DNA from: Thermococcus sp.
GTDB taxonomy: Archaea > Methanobacteriota_B > Thermococci > Thermococcales > Thermococcaceae
Length of the DNA stretch: 64,000 nt
Direction of reading: 5' to 3'
NCBI RefSeq assembly: GCF_026988555.1
Contig: NZ_JALSLB010000054.1
Location: forward strand, 94,717-158,716
Shown: positions 27,511 to 37,149 of the stretch, in pieces
Position numbering within the stretch: position 1 is the stretch's first letter
Layout: every line of letters begins with the position of its first letter
Notes under the pieces: model-generated
The model's input: the letters and a program-made list of their open reading frames with translations, nothing else
Told to the model about the DNA's origin: nothing
Database searches by the model: none
Position numbers and translations under genes: made by a program

Positions 27511-28843
27511 GACCATAACGGTTAAAGACGCCAAAGGCATCATTGAGGGCGAAATAGAGAATCTTGCGAAGAGAAACGGCGAACCGGAGTGGATGACGCG
27601 GATAAGATACAGGGCCGTAGAAGCCTTCGAGAAAGCCCCTCACAACGATCCAATGATAAGTGAGGAAGAGTTGCTCAAGTTCATCGCAAAGCCGGAGATA
27701 GCAGGCATCCCAGAAAAAGTTGAGAGCCTTGAGGACCTGCCACCGGAGATGAAGGCCCTCCTTGACAGGCTAGGGATAAACGAGGTCGAGCAGAAGTACG
27801 TTGCCGGCCTCGCAGTCCAGACAGATACGGGCATAGTTTACAATCAGTTCCTTCAGGAGTGGGCAAAAAAAGGGCTGATAGTCCTTCCGATGGAAGAAGC
27901 CGTTAGGAAGTACCCCGATGTCGTTAAGAAGCATTTCCTTCGGATGTTCCGGGCGGAGGAAAGCAAGCTAGCGGCATACCATACGGCCGTTTGGAACGGG
28001 GGGATATTCCTCTACGTCAAAGAGGGGTTGAAGGTGCCTTTCCCTCTTCATCTGTTTTTCCTCATTCAGGAAAGCGCACTTGCGCAGGCGCCCCATATAA
28101 TGATAATCGCGGAACCGAAAAGTGAGTTCCATCTTATAGAGGGGTGCACGGCGCCGATACTCGTAAGACACTCACTCCATCTTGACATGACGGAGGCCTA
28201 CATCCGTGATGGGGCAAGGGCCCAGCTCACCGTGCTCCAGAACTGGCCTGAGTACGTTCACACGAGGCCGATGACGAGGGCGGAGCTCGGTAAAGGGGCC
28301 CGTTTCATAAACACCACCGTGGGCCTCGGAACGGGCAGGAGCAACGTGGCCAATCCAAAGTACTGGGTCGATTCTGGTGGTTACGTTGAGCTCAACGGGA
28401 TTCTTCTAGGCCAAAAGGACTGGTACGTTGACCTGGGTGGGGAAATGTACCTCCGGGGCGAGGGCGCGGCAGGGATAAACGCCAGCAAATCCGTTATAAT
28501 GGACGAGAGCACCATCATAACTAGGGGCAAGATAGTGGCCGAGGCGCCGAAAACGAAGGGACACATAAGCTGCGACGCGCTCCTCATGAGCGACGGGGCG
28601 ACGATGGAGACCTACCCCGGCCTGGTCAGCAGGGTTGACGACGCCGAGCTGAGCCACGAGGCCGCGATAGGCAAGATACGTGAGGAGGAGCTGTTCTACC
28701 TGATGTCGCGCGGTCTCAGCGAGGAGAAGGCGACGCAGCTCATAGTCAAGGGTTTCCTTGAGCCCATGCTCAAGGACATCCCAATGGAGTTCCTCGTGGA
28801 GATAAGGCGGATAATTGAACTTGCAGTGAGCGGGGGCATGTGA
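27503..28843 (+). CDS. sufB: SufB/SufD family Fe-S assembly scaffold
   Basis: A 446-residue SufB/SufD protein with an N-terminal helical part and the right-handed beta-helix core (HFHLIEGCTAP-like EFHLIEGCTAP, ARAQLTVLQNW, KGHISCDALLMSD, SHEAAIGKI near the C-terminus). One SufB/D-type protein with SufC is the minimal SUF system common in archaea, where it presumably forms a homodimer. ATG 27503 overlaps sufC by eight bases. B and D subtypes cannot be separated with certainty here. Confidence 0.9.
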   Translation: MSETITVKDAKGIIEGEIENLAKRNGEPEWMTRIRYRAVEAFEKAPHNDPMISEEELLKFIAKPEIAGIPEKVESLEDLPPEMKALLDRLGINEVEQKYVAGLAVQTDTGIVYNQFLQEWAKKGLIVLPMEEAVRKYPDVVKKHFLRMFRAEESKLAAYHTAVWNGGIFLYVKEGLKVPFPLHLFFLIQESALAQAPHIMIIAEPKSEFHLIEGCTAPILVRHSLHLDMTEAYIRDGARAQLTVLQNWPEYVHTRPMTRAELGKGARFINTTVGLGTGRSNVANPKYWVDSGGYVELNGILLGQKDWYVDLGGEMYLRGEGAAGINASKSVIMDESTIITRGKIVAEAPKTKGHISCDALLMSDGATMETYPGLVSRVDDAELSHEAAIGKIREEELFYLMSRGLSEEKATQLIVKGFLEPMLKDIPMEFLVEIRRIIELAVSGGM

Positions 28844-28860
28844 GCCCCCCGGTGATCCTC

Positions 28861-29505
28861 ATGTATCGGGAAAAGTACAACAGGCTAGGGCGGCAGTACG
28901 ACATCCTGGAGAGGCCGCTTGAGGGATTCTTTGAACCCCTCAGGGAGAGGGCCCTCTCGTTTGCCCGGGGTAGAACCCTTGAGGTGGGCGTTGGGACGGG
29001 TAAAACACTCCCCCATTATCCCCAAGGAGTGGAGATTTACGCCATCGACGGTAGTGAGAAGATGCTCGAAGTTGCCAAAAGAAGGGCTAAGGAGCTCAGG
29101 ATTGACGTGAAGTTCTACCTCACGGAAGCTGAGAATCTCCCGTTTCCGGACGCGTATTTTGAGACCGTTGTCTCCTCGTTCACCTTCTGCACGGTTCCTC
29201 ATCCGGAGAGGGCTATGAAAGAACTTCACAGGGTTTTAAAGCCTGGAGGACGGGCCATCTTCCTCGAACACACAAAAAGTGACAGCACCACCATTAACGT
29301 CCTCTTCCTTTTGCCCCTGAATCTCTTCCTGAAGTTCCTTGTCGAGGACAGCACTTTGAGGGAAACTCACGTCCTTGTGAGGCGGTTCTTTGAAGTCGAG
29401 CTGGAGGAGACCCATCACCACGGGATTGTACGCCTTATACTTGCCAGGAAAGCGAGCAAAAGAACCTTCCGTGAGAAACCTTTCGATCGTTACATGTCTT
29501 TTTGA
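28861..29505 (+). CDS. Class I SAM-dependent methyltransferase
   Basis: A 214-residue Rossmann methyltransferase of the UbiE/Methyltransf_11 type: motif I TLEVGVGTGKTLPHYP, acidic IYAIDGSEKML, post-motif AENLPFPDAYFETVVSSFTFCTVPHP, then LKPGGRAIFLEHT. The substrate is unknown; similar proteins methylate phospholipid headgroups or quinone-like molecules. ATG 28861 has GGTGATCCTC in front; an upstream GTG at 28840 overlaps the SufB/D stop. It probably belongs to the suf transcript. Its end overlaps the convergent maturation protease gene by 16 bases. Confidence 0.88.
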   Translation: MYREKYNRLGRQYDILERPLEGFFEPLRERALSFARGRTLEVGVGTGKTLPHYPQGVEIYAIDGSEKMLEVAKRRAKELRIDVKFYLTEAENLPFPDAYFETVVSSFTFCTVPHPERAMKELHRVLKPGGRAIFLEHTKSDSTTINVLFLLPLNLFLKFLVEDSTLRETHVLVRRFFEVELEETHHHGIVRLILARKASKRTFREKPFDRYMSF

Positions 29506-29960
29506 TCGGTGGTTAACCCACACAATCTTTCAACGAGCTCAACCACCTCGGGGATGGCCCCCTCAACCTCATCGCTCAGGTCCATCCCGAGGTCTATCTC
29601 CTTGGCAACGACGCCGATGAAGTGAATATCTGCTTTGGCAAGGCGTTCGTCCATCGCCATCAGGAGTTTGAGGCCGTCGATGGCTCCCATAAAGTGGGCA
29701 CTCCTTATCTCGCCCTTGAGCTTCTCAAAAACTTCCTTTCCTCGCAGATGCACTATCTCCCCCGACGGGAATTCCCCGCTCAGAATGGCATCGATGATTA
29801 TCAGCCTTTCCTCGCCGTTGTAGTGGTTTGAAAGCTTGAGGATGTCGGTGCCGACTTCTAAGACGTTGCAACCCCTCCCGACGAGCCTCCTTCCAACCTC
29901 AAGGCCAACGCCGTCGTCCTTCATTAGCTCGTTGCCGAGGGCGAGGATGATGGTTCCCAT
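29490..29960 (-). CDS. NiFe-hydrogenase maturation protease
   Basis: A 156-residue HyaD/HycI/FrxA-family endopeptidase: LALGNELMKDDGVGLEVGRRL with the first nickel-sensing acidic residues, IIIDAILSGEFPSGE, and AHFMGAIDGLKLL with the histidine. These proteases remove a C-terminal peptide from hydrogenase large subunits after Ni insertion. Two possible substrates are encoded within 15 kb: the cytosolic alpha subunit, ending [13 protein letters not shown], and the membrane HycE, ending DPCYSCTER plus about 22 residues. I cannot assign it to one of them by sequence. Confidence 0.9.
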   Translation of the reverse strand: MGTIILALGNELMKDDGVGLEVGRRLVGRGCNVLEVGTDILKLSNHYNGEERLIIIDAILSGEFPSGEIVHLRGKEVFEKLKGEIRSAHFMGAIDGLKLLMAMDERLAKADIHFIGVVAKEIDLGMDLSDEVEGAIPEVVELVERLCGLTTDQKDM

Positions 29961-30069
29961 CTTGCTTCCCTTCAGAAGTTCTCCCCGGTGTTTATAAGTC
30001 TTGTCGGAACCTTTATATACTATGATTAATAGTTATAACTACCCCGGATTCAAAAGGAGGTATGTTCCA

Positions 30070-30792
30070 ATGCTGAAGAAGGTTGCACCCCTAGTGCTGG
30101 TGCTCGTCGTTTTTTCTGCTGGATGTCTCATTCATGTGGAACGGGAAACGACTGCCCCCGGTTTCTCCCTTAACGTCACCTACGCTCCTTTCAAGGCCCC
30201 CGTTAATGTGACCGCCCTCACCGTTAACATAAGCGCGAACTTCATTGGGTATCGCCATATCGTCGTCAACTACTCCTATCCTGTGATTCTAATAAAGGCT
30301 GGCCCGGGCGTCCGCAACGTCTCGGCCTTCAGGCTCTCGAAGGATGTCTACCTCGTTCCCTACTACACCTTCAATAACACCGAAGGAATGACGTCGGTGA
30401 CCCTGCAGTTGGAGAACGGCTCGATGACATTTGCAAACATCAAGGTTTTCGGAACGCCGGCGAAAGTCGTTGACATTACCGTTAACTACGAGGTTGAAAA
30501 GAACGGAACGCACCACATCGTTAGGCCCCTGGGCTGGTCGGTGAATACCCTGAGGCTCTGGAACGAGACGTTCAACGCCACGGTGGAACTGGGGGAGCCA
30601 ATCCAGATTGCCAACGCTCCAAGGGTGGAGTTCAAAAACGGCACCTACGTCCTCCCAACGGTCTGCAAATCCACTGACGGAGGTCTCACGGTCATCTACA
30701 GGTACTCCGTTGCCTCGGTCTACATCGTTGGACCCGCTGGAGACGGCTTCGTCGGGAAAGTCTACTTCCCCTGCGAAGAGACAACCGGGTGA
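30070..30792 (+). CDS. Lipoprotein of unknown function
   Basis: A 240-residue protein starting with a lipoprotein signal peptide (MLKKVAPLVLVLVVFSAGC, lipobox FSAGC), so it is tethered outside the membrane. The rest is beta-rich with many N-glycosylation sequons (NVTY, NVTA, NISA, NYSY, NVSA, NNTE). No family is recognised. CTTTATATAC at 30012-30021 is the TATA box, and AAAGGAGGT lies eight bases before the ATG. No cotranscribed neighbour. Confidence 0.7.
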   Translation: MLKKVAPLVLVLVVFSAGCLIHVERETTAPGFSLNVTYAPFKAPVNVTALTVNISANFIGYRHIVVNYSYPVILIKAGPGVRNVSAFRLSKDVYLVPYYTFNNTEGMTSVTLQLENGSMTFANIKVFGTPAKVVDITVNYEVEKNGTHHIVRPLGWSVNTLRLWNETFNATVELGEPIQIANAPRVEFKNGTYVLPTVCKSTDGGLTVIYRYSVASVYIVGPAGDGFVGKVYFPCEETTG

Positions 30793-30868
30793 CTTATGAA
30801 ACCAGCCCTACATTTTCATTTCTGCCGGCTCAGTGTGAAATAATGACAAAAATTGAGAGGCGAAAAAC

Positions 30869-32155
30869 TCAGAGCCTCGCCACGTGAACAGAACAGGAGA
30901 TGCACGGGTCGTAGGCCCTTACTACCATCTCGGTGAGGTACTTGAGCCTTTCTGGGTCGTCGTTGTAGTGCTTCTCCGCCATCATCCTGACGTGGACCTC
31001 CATCATGGCGAGGTTAAACGCTGTGGGAGTTATGATGTCCGCGTAAGCTACCCTTCTGTCCTTGATTCCGAGGGCGTAAACGAGGATTCCGCGCGGGGCC
31101 TCGGTCGTGCTAACGCCGAAGCCATCCCTTATCTCGACCTCGTCCTTCGGCCTTATCAGCCACTTCGCGAGGGCCTCGTCTATGAGATCTATGCCACGCT
31201 CGATGAAGTAAACCAGCTCAAGGGCCTGAGCCAGGTTGTTGGCGAAGGGGTTGGTTGACCTGAGCAGGTCTCTGTGGCTCTCGTAGAGCTCCTTCGCCCT
31301 TCCGTAGAGTGTCTCCGCGTTGTTAACCAGCCTCGGAAGTGCACCGACCATGAAAGGCTTCTCGCGATAGAAAGAGTGCTTGGCGAAGCTGTGCTCCACA
31401 ACGCGCTCGACGATGTGCTTCTTGTAGTCCTCGCTCGGGAACTCGAAGCCATCGCTGACGCTTATGGCGTCGCCGTATATGCCGTAGACGCCTCCCCTCG
31501 GCTTCACAGCCATGTGAATTATCGGGCCCTCGACTTCAGCGTACTGCTCAAGCTTTGCGAAGAGCTCGAAGGTGTACTCGGCCTTGGGGAGTGCCTCGCT
31601 GAGGCGCTTCTTCATGAGCTCAAGGGTGGCCTTGTCCGGAAGTTTTCCAAATCCTCCGAGTACCGCGTTCTCCTGATGTATCGCCCTGCTTCCGAGCTCG
31701 TCCATCATCCAGCTTCCGAGGTTTTTAAGCTCCAAGGCTATGCCTATCTCCTTCTTGTACTCGTCCACCATCTTGAGCGGGCTGGAGTAGCCGAGGTAGT
31801 CCGGGAGGACGAGAAGGTAGAGGTGGAGCGCGTGGCTCTCTATCATGTCTCCGATGTAGAGAACCTCCCTGAGGGCCTGGATTTCCTCGCGCGGAGTGAA
31901 GCCTATCGCCTTCTCAGCGGCTTCCACCGCGGTGAGCTTGTGCGCCGCCGAACAGAAGGAGCATATCCTTGGATAGACCGCCAAAGCCTCGTCAAGCTTC
32001 TTGCCTATGGTTATCGCCTCGAAGAACCTCGGCCCCTCGATGATGTTGAGCTTGACTTCCTTGACGCCGTCCTCACCGACGATTATTTCAACGCCACCTT
32101 TGCCCTCTACGCGAGCTATGTGATCGACGGTGATTGGAAGATAGAGATTCTTCAT
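30869..32155 (-). CDS. hydA: Cytosolic NiFe hydrogenase alpha (catalytic) subunit
   Basis: A 428-residue large subunit of the Thermococcales NADP(H)-linked sulfhydrogenase. Ni ligands are in RICSFC (Cys65, Cys68) and DPCISC (Cys418, Cys421), followed by SVH and a four-residue tail VARL, which fits removal by a maturation protease after His424. It oxidises or produces H2 in the cytoplasm. ATG 32155 overlaps the delta-subunit stop by four bases. It is the last gene of the beta-gamma-delta-alpha operon. Confidence 0.95.
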   Translation of the reverse strand: MKNLYLPITVDHIARVEGKGGVEIIVGEDGVKEVKLNIIEGPRFFEAITIGKKLDEALAVYPRICSFCSAAHKLTAVEAAEKAIGFTPREEIQALREVLYIGDMIESHALHLYLLVLPDYLGYSSPLKMVDEYKKEIGIALELKNLGSWMMDELGSRAIHQENAVLGGFGKLPDKATLELMKKRLSEALPKAEYTFELFAKLEQYAEVEGPIIHMAVKPRGGVYGIYGDAISVSDGFEFPSEDYKKHIVERVVEHSFAKHSFYREKPFMVGALPRLVNNAETLYGRAKELYESHRDLLRSTNPFANNLAQALELVYFIERGIDLIDEALAKWLIRPKDEVEIRDGFGVSTTEAPRGILVYALGIKDRRVAYADIITPTAFNLAMMEVHVRMMAEKHYNDDPERLKYLTEMVVRAYDPCISCSVHVARL

Positions 32156-32943
32156 TCTTTCACCTCCCGGAAGACTTTCTCGACCATCTCTTCCAGCTTC
32201 GGGTTGTGGGCATTGAATATCTTCATGCGCTCGAGGATTTCTTCCTTGGTCAGGCCCTTCTCCTTGAAAACTCTCGCCAATGAGTCGAACCAGGCAACGT
32301 CGTAGCCTATCGCTCCGCGGCAGCCAATGCACGCCATGCCGTAGGCGGGACAGCGGGCGTTACAGCCGGCCCTTGTTATCGGGCCGAGGCACGGCTCGCC
32401 TTTCTCGATGAGGATGCATGGGTTGCCGTTTAAGCGACACTCAAGGCAGACCGGGTAGTCGATGTCCTCGGGCCAGAAGCCTATTAGAAGGGTTCCGAGG
32501 GTGTATATGAAGTCGCGCTTCTCCGGGGGACAGCCGTAGATGTTGTAGTCAACCTTGATGTACTTCTCGAGGGGTTCGGCCTTCTTGGGCTTGAACTTGA
32601 CCTTTCCGTCGCCATAGACGGTTTTCCACAGCTCCTCAAGGGACTTTTCAGTCCAGCTCTGCACACCGCCTTGTACCGCACAGGAACCGACGGCTACAAC
32701 GATCTCTGCGTTCTCACGTATCTTCTTCACCAGCTCGACCTCTTCCTCCGTTGAAACGCTTCCCTCAATGAGGGCTATATCAACGGGTTCATCCTCAAAG
32801 CTGTCCCTTTCAAGCATGTACCAGCAAACCACCTCAACGTTCGGAAGGAGCTGGAGGAGTTCGTCCATCATTGCGAACTGGAGCTGACAGCCGTAGCATG
32901 ACGTTAAGGCGTAAAACCCAATCCTCAGTTTCTTCTTCTCCAT
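32152..32943 (-). CDS. hydD: Cytosolic hydrogenase delta (small) subunit
   Basis: A 263-residue small subunit carrying the Fe-S relay next to the NiFe site. N-terminal [10 protein letters not shown] gives the proximal-cluster Cxx[10 protein letters not shown] and YGCPPEK the other ligands, and the C-terminus has several further cysteines ([27 protein letters not shown]) for two more clusters. It has no Tat signal, which fits a soluble enzyme. ATG 32943 follows GGTGGTTGCG. The gene lies ten bases after the gamma gene. Confidence 0.95.
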   Translation of the reverse strand: MEKKKLRIGFYALTSCYGCQLQFAMMDELLQLLPNVEVVCWYMLERDSFEDEPVDIALIEGSVSTEEEVELVKKIRENAEIVVAVGSCAVQGGVQSWTEKSLEELWKTVYGDGKVKFKPKKAEPLEKYIKVDYNIYGCPPEKRDFIYTLGTLLIGFWPEDIDYPVCLECRLNGNPCILIEKGEPCLGPITRAGCNARCPAYGMACIGCRGAIGYDVAWFDSLARVFKEKGLTKEEILERMKIFNAHNPKLEEMVEKVFREVKE

Positions 32944-32953
32944 CGCAACCACC

Positions 32954-33829
32954 TCAGTCCAGTAGGCCGGGCGTTGATACTATGTCGAAGTACGTGAAAA
33001 CGGGTCCATCCCTACAGACGTACTTCCAGCTCGTACTTGTTCCGACGTTGCAGTGGCCGCACTTGCCTATTCCGCATTTCATCTTCCTTTCGAGTGTGAC
33101 GAAGATGTTCTCTGGCCTATATCCATAGTTGATGAGGTATTCAAAGACTGCCTTGTACATCCTCGGCGGGCCGCAGACCGCTATGGCCGTGTTCTTTGGA
33201 TTTGTGTTTGCCTCAACTATGAAGTTCTGGGGCCTTCCGTGGAGGCCGGGCCAGTCAGGGTCTCTGGTTACGCTCTGGATTATCTTGACGTTCTCGGCCT
33301 CAGCCAAATCCTTCATCGCTTCAAGCTCCTTGTAGAAGAGGAGGTCTTTGCCGTAGCGGGCGGTGTTGATGAAGGTCATGTTTCCGTACTTCCAGCGGTT
33401 GTCCATTGCGTAGAGAAAGACGCTCCTGAGCGGTGCCGTTCCCAAACCAGCGGCGATGAGGAGTATGTCCATTCCCTCCCAGTCGTCGACCGGGAAGCCG
33501 TTTCCGTAGGGGCCGCGGACGAGTACGGTATCGCCGGGCTTGAGCTTGTGGATGACGGTGGTTACCCTCCCAGCTTTCCTGATACAGAGCTCGAAGAAGC
33601 CCCTCCTCATCGGCGAGGAACAGATGCTTATCGGCACCTCCCCAACTCCAGGGATGGTGAGCTGGACGAACTGTCCGGGCTTGAATGTCCATTTCTCAGC
33701 TATCTCTGGGTCTTCAAACCTGAACAGGAAGAGCTTCTCCCTTTCTGTCAGCTGATACACCTTGAGAACCTTGACTCTGTCGAGGGCGTAGGGGTTGTCG
33801 TGGCAGGTGCAGACGTGGGTCTCGCTCAT
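32954..33829 (-). CDS. hydG: Cytosolic hydrogenase gamma subunit (FAD/NAD(P) reductase)
   Basis: A 291-residue flavoprotein of the ferredoxin-NADP reductase superfamily: FAD-binding PISICSSP, pyridine-nucleotide fold [14 protein letters not shown] and [16 protein letters not shown], then a C-terminal 2Fe-2S site ([12 protein letters not shown] ... YVCRDG). It links hydrogen metabolism to NADP(H). ATG 33829 overlaps the beta stop by four bases, so translation is coupled. Confidence 0.95.
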   Translation of the reverse strand: MSETHVCTCHDNPYALDRVKVLKVYQLTEREKLFLFRFEDPEIAEKWTFKPGQFVQLTIPGVGEVPISICSSPMRRGFFELCIRKAGRVTTVIHKLKPGDTVLVRGPYGNGFPVDDWEGMDILLIAAGLGTAPLRSVFLYAMDNRWKYGNMTFINTARYGKDLLFYKELEAMKDLAEAENVKIIQSVTRDPDWPGLHGRPQNFIVEANTNPKNTAIAVCGPPRMYKAVFEYLINYGYRPENIFVTLERKMKCGIGKCGHCNVGTSTSWKYVCRDGPVFTYFDIVSTPGLLD

Positions 33830-34929
33830 ATGTCCCCACCCCTAATGTTAGTGGCATACGCAAAACCTTTCTTTGGAATTTCCTTGCTCAGCTTCGACGG
33901 ACAGGATGGGTCTTCCAATCCGGCTATAATCCTAAGGTTCTTCACAAAATCAATGCCCGCCGGACAGAAGGCAGTGCACCTCCCACAGCCGACACAGAAG
34001 TTGATTCCAAGCTTCCAGTGGAAGGACATCTTGCAGAGGTAGCGGTTTATGAAGCGGTCCTTCTTCGTCGGCCTGAAGTTGTGACCGCCCGCGACCAGTC
34101 CGTGGCTCCTGAACTTACACGAGTCCCAGCGCCTCTCCCTGTATCCCGTGTCCCCGTCGAGGTTGACGATGTCCTGAACTTCATAGCAGCGGCAGGTCGG
34201 GCACACCGTGCTGCAGTTGCCGCAGGCAAAGCACTTCTCGGCCTCCCTCTCCCAGAGCGGGTGCTCCATCTCCAGCTCGAGGAGGTAGTGGATGTTGTCC
34301 CACTCCTCATGATACTTGAAGGCCTGGGCGCGCTTCCTCTCGAACTCCCTGAAGTTGCAGATGTCCTCCTGTGTGACTTCAGTGAAGAGTTTGATGTTCT
34401 TATCAACTATCCTATGGCCTGTGGGGGTTCCTATCCTAATCAGCCAGCCGTCGGGGAGCTCGTGGAAGAACAGGTCGAAGCCATCATGCTCGAAGTCCGT
34501 CCTGAGCAGGTTGCAGAAGCAGTACTCGTCGGGCATACAGCTTATTCCGATGATTATGCCTTTTTCACGCCTGACTTTGTAGTACTTGTCGGGGTACTCA
34601 TCCAAGTACACGCTGTCGAGTATCTTCAGGCCGTATATGTCACAGGCGTGGAGACCGAAGAGGACGAAGGGCTCGACTTCGGGGATTACTTCCTTATACT
34701 CTGCCTTTGAGATGCTGAACTCGAACATCTTCTCCCTTGGTGCGAAGAAGAACTTCTTCGGCGGCATTAGGGTTCTGGTATAGTTGAATTCAATCTTTCT
34801 GACATCATCGATTTCCCTGAAGTCATAGAACTTGTCAGAGATTTTCACCGGAGCATACAGTTTTCCGAAGTTCTTTAGCCTTTCTAAAAATTCGTATGTA
34901 TTTTCTTTTGGAAGCTTGACGTATCTCAT
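33826..34929 (-). CDS. hydB: Cytosolic hydrogenase beta subunit (4Fe-4S)
   Basis: A 367-residue electron-transfer subunit. The first 55 residues ([28 protein letters not shown]) are copied in a fragment at 46509-46670. The C-terminal half has two ferredoxin-type 4Fe-4S motifs: [16 protein letters not shown] and [16 protein letters not shown]. It is the first gene of the operon; ATG 34929 follows GGCGGTAAT. A TATA (TTTAAAAA, minus strand) near 35014-35021 would give a leader of roughly 60 bases. Confidence 0.95.
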   Translation of the reverse strand: MRYVKLPKENTYEFLERLKNFGKLYAPVKISDKFYDFREIDDVRKIEFNYTRTLMPPKKFFFAPREKMFEFSISKAEYKEVIPEVEPFVLFGLHACDIYGLKILDSVYLDEYPDKYYKVRREKGIIIGISCMPDEYCFCNLLRTDFEHDGFDLFFHELPDGWLIRIGTPTGHRIVDKNIKLFTEVTQEDICNFREFERKRAQAFKYHEEWDNIHYLLELEMEHPLWEREAEKCFACGNCSTVCPTCRCYEVQDIVNLDGDTGYRERRWDSCKFRSHGLVAGGHNFRPTKKDRFINRYLCKMSFHWKLGINFCVGCGRCTAFCPAGIDFVKNLRIIAGLEDPSCPSKLSKEIPKKGFAYATNIRGGDI

Positions 34930-35277
34930 ATTACCGCCCCCCAATGGACATAAACTTACGCGTGCTCACATTTGTCCCCTCGATCTTGGCTTGGTTAGAT
35001 AGATAAAAAAGCGTTTTTAAACCCGGAAATTGTAAACCAAAGGTTAAAACTCTTTTGTTTTCATATCCCAAAAAGAATAACAAAATTGTTGTAGCGTTGA
35101 ATGGAGGGCGTAAAACCGAGAATGAACCAAAATAGATTTTAATGGCCACTTAAAAGCATAACCAAAGGTTCTGTATGTTCGGTTTGAGAAATGAATTTAA
35201 GATAGGAAAATTCACCCATTACTGAAGATGAACAAAACTAGTCATATGTACTTAAATGATCCTCCGGAGGGGAACCG
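34930..35277. promoter_or_regulatory. Divergent regulatory region between two hydrogenase operons
   Basis: This 348-base gap has no gene. It holds the minus-strand TATA for hydB (35014-35021) and candidate plus-strand TATA elements near 35190-35198 (GAATTTAAG) and 35248-35255. A perfect palindrome AACC-AAA-GGTT occurs at 35035-35045 and again at 35160-35170. The segments 34949-34979 and 35004-35045 are duplicated at 46689-46719 and 46743-46784. By eye I find no exact GTT-N3-AAC SurR site. Confidence 0.65.
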
Positions 35278-37149
35278 ATGAGGCCTGTCATAACATGCCC
35301 CCACTGCAGTATGGGATGCAGGGTGGATGTAAAAAAGGCAATTTCTCGCCCCTTTAGTCTGGAATACCTTCTCCTTGAAGACATTCCTAACCCCCAGGGG
35401 AAACTCTGCGCGAGGGGAAACTTGCTCAGGGAGTTCCTTTTCTCAAAAGGGCGCTTAAAAAAACCATTAAAAGTCACTGAGAGCGGTAACTTCATTGAAA
35501 TCAGCTGGCAGAGGGCGGTTGGAGAGGTCGTCTTAAGGATTTCAGAGCTTTCAAAGGATGACCCTGAGAAGGTAGGGTTCATATCAGGGGAGATGGTCTC
35601 GAACGAATCGGCGTACCTCTTCCAGAAACTCGCTCGGCTTCTCGGAACGAACAACGTTGACAGCACGGCGGCCGTATCGCACGCCGTCTCCATCAGGGCA
35701 CTAAACGAGACAAACGCCTGGAAAATGTGGGCGCCTTTTTCAGCCATAGAGCAGAGCGATTTGGTTATTGTCTGGGGGTTCAACCCCGTTGGAACGGCCC
35801 CGGTTCTGCTCACATGGCTGGTGGGGGCAAAGGAAAAAGGTGCCCGGATAATCGTCGTTAATCCAAGGCTAACGTCAGTTGAAAAGCTCGTGGATTCGGT
35901 AGTTCAGCCCCTTCCCGGAACGGACGTTTTCTTAGCGCTCTCCATCCTTAACGTCGTTGTGAATATGGATCCGGATGCCAGCTCCAGACTTTCACCGGAA
36001 GCGTTGAGGCTAATTTCGCTCTATCCCCCCGAAAAGGCAGAGAAAATTACAGGGGTGTCGGCTGACACGATAATCTCCATTGCGGGGGAAACAGAGCTCA
36101 GCTCCAGCGGTGTGCTCCTGTGGGGTTCGGGGGTTACAATGACCGCCAACGGGTATCCAGCCGTTCTGGCCCTGATAACCCTTGCAACACTCACGGGACT
36201 CTCGATAATACCAATGGGAAGATACGGTAACTCCCAGGGAGTCATAGACATGGGGATAACCCCCTATCATCTTCCTGGGTATACGGATTACAAGGACGCC
36301 GAGCCGTTCCTAAAGGCCTGGCTTGTTGGATATATCAACAGGAAAGAGGGTCTGAGTCTCGTTGAGATGCTCTCCCGAGGTCTCTCGGCGTTCTATATCC
36401 TCGATACTGACATCGTGGCATTCATGCCCCACGCGGAGAGAGCCCTCAAAAGGGCGGAGTTTGTGGTGTTTCAGAGTGCTTTCCAGGGGGAAACAATGGA
36501 ATTCGCCGACATAGTTTTACCGTCGGCACTCCTGCTGGAGAGTGGGGGGACGACGACAAATTCAGAGGGTAGGGTCCAGTGGTGTGAGAGGGTAAAACGT
36601 CCCCCGGGAGAGGCGAGATCGGACTTTGAAATAATAGCCCAACTCGGAAGGGGGATGAAGCTTCCGGGATTTTCGTACGCGTTTCCTGAAGAGATTTTGA
36701 GGGAGATAAGCCTTCTCGTTCCTGGTTACCCGGAGCCAAAGGACGTGAAGAATAAAACCGGTGGAGTCCTTATTCCAAGGCGTAAAATGGCCGTAAGGCC
36801 AAAAATCGAGCCTCCCTTGAACTTCGAAGGCAAATTCAGACTTTTAATAACGGATCAGTCCATGCGCTTTCTCCCGGAGGTAATTCAAAGGGAGAGTGTT
36901 GCAAAAATAAACAGAGAAGACGCCTCACTGCTTGGTCTTGAAGATGGGGGCAGGGTTACCGTCGAAACCGAGGCTGGAACGGCCACCTTCAGGGTTGATG
37001 TCTCATCTTCAATACCGCGGAATACAATCGTCGCTCCATGGTCCGATGAATTGAGAAGGATTATCCCGCTGAAGATTTCGAAATGGGGCTGCCTTGAGCT
37101 GAAGTCCCTTCCATGTGTGGTGAGAAAGCATGAGGAAGATATTCATTGA
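35278..37149 (+). CDS. FdhA-like molybdo/tungstopterin oxidoreductase, Ser at metal site
   Basis: A 623-residue protein of the formate dehydrogenase/DMSO reductase superfamily. The N-terminal 4Fe-4S ligands are Cys7, Cys10, Cys14 and Cys44 (TCPHCSMGC, KLCARG). Pterin-binding segments include VWGFNPVGTAP, VVNPRLTSVEK and SGGTTTNSEGRVQW. At the metal-ligand position, where formate dehydrogenases have (C/U)H, it has Ser134-His135 (AAVSHA, codon TCG at 35677). The active-site RGQNNVQG region reads GRYGNSQG, so the key Arg is shifted or absent. It heads the 12-gene hydrogenase operon; ribosome binding site GGAGGGG. Formate as substrate is uncertain. Confidence 0.85.
   Translation: MRPVITCPHCSMGCRVDVKKAISRPFSLEYLLLEDIPNPQGKLCARGNLLREFLFSKGRLKKPLKVTESGNFIEISWQRAVGEVVLRISELSKDDPEKVGFISGEMVSNESAYLFQKLARLLGTNNVDSTAAVSHAVSIRALNETNAWKMWAPFSAIEQSDLVIVWGFNPVGTAPVLLTWLVGAKEKGARIIVVNPRLTSVEKLVDSVVQPLPGTDVFLALSILNVVVNMDPDASSRLSPEALRLISLYPPEKAEKITGVSADTIISIAGETELSSSGVLLWGSGVTMTANGYPAVLALITLATLTGLSIIPMGRYGNSQGVIDMGITPYHLPGYTDYKDAEPFLKAWLVGYINRKEGLSLVEMLSRGLSAFYILDTDIVAFMPHAERALKRAEFVVFQSAFQGETMEFADIVLPSALLLESGGTTTNSEGRVQWCERVKRPPGEARSDFEIIAQLGRGMKLPGFSYAFPEEILREISLLVPGYPEPKDVKNKTGGVLIPRRKMAVRPKIEPPLNFEGKFRLLITDQSMRFLPEVIQRESVAKINREDASLLGLEDGGRVTVETEAGTATFRVDVSSSIPRNTIVAPWSDELRRIIPLKISKWGCLELKSLPCVVRKHEEDIH

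Noticed and set aside
31274..32305. A 343-codon open frame opposite the hydrogenase alpha gene
   Set aside because: It is antisense to conserved hydrogenase sequence with all Ni-site motifs on the other strand; no ribosome binding site or promoter fits.
33053..34042. A 329-codon open frame opposite the gamma and beta genes
   Set aside because: It crosses two well-conserved hydrogenase genes and shows only compositional bias.
34930..35277. SurR-type GTT-N3-AAC sites before the hydrogenase operons
   Set aside because: Only near matches (for example GTTAAAACT) are seen by eye; no exact site, so no claim of SurR control is made.
35677..35679. Selenocysteine codon in the FdhA-like gene
   Set aside because: The codon is TCG, a plain Ser codon, and no in-frame TGA occurs.
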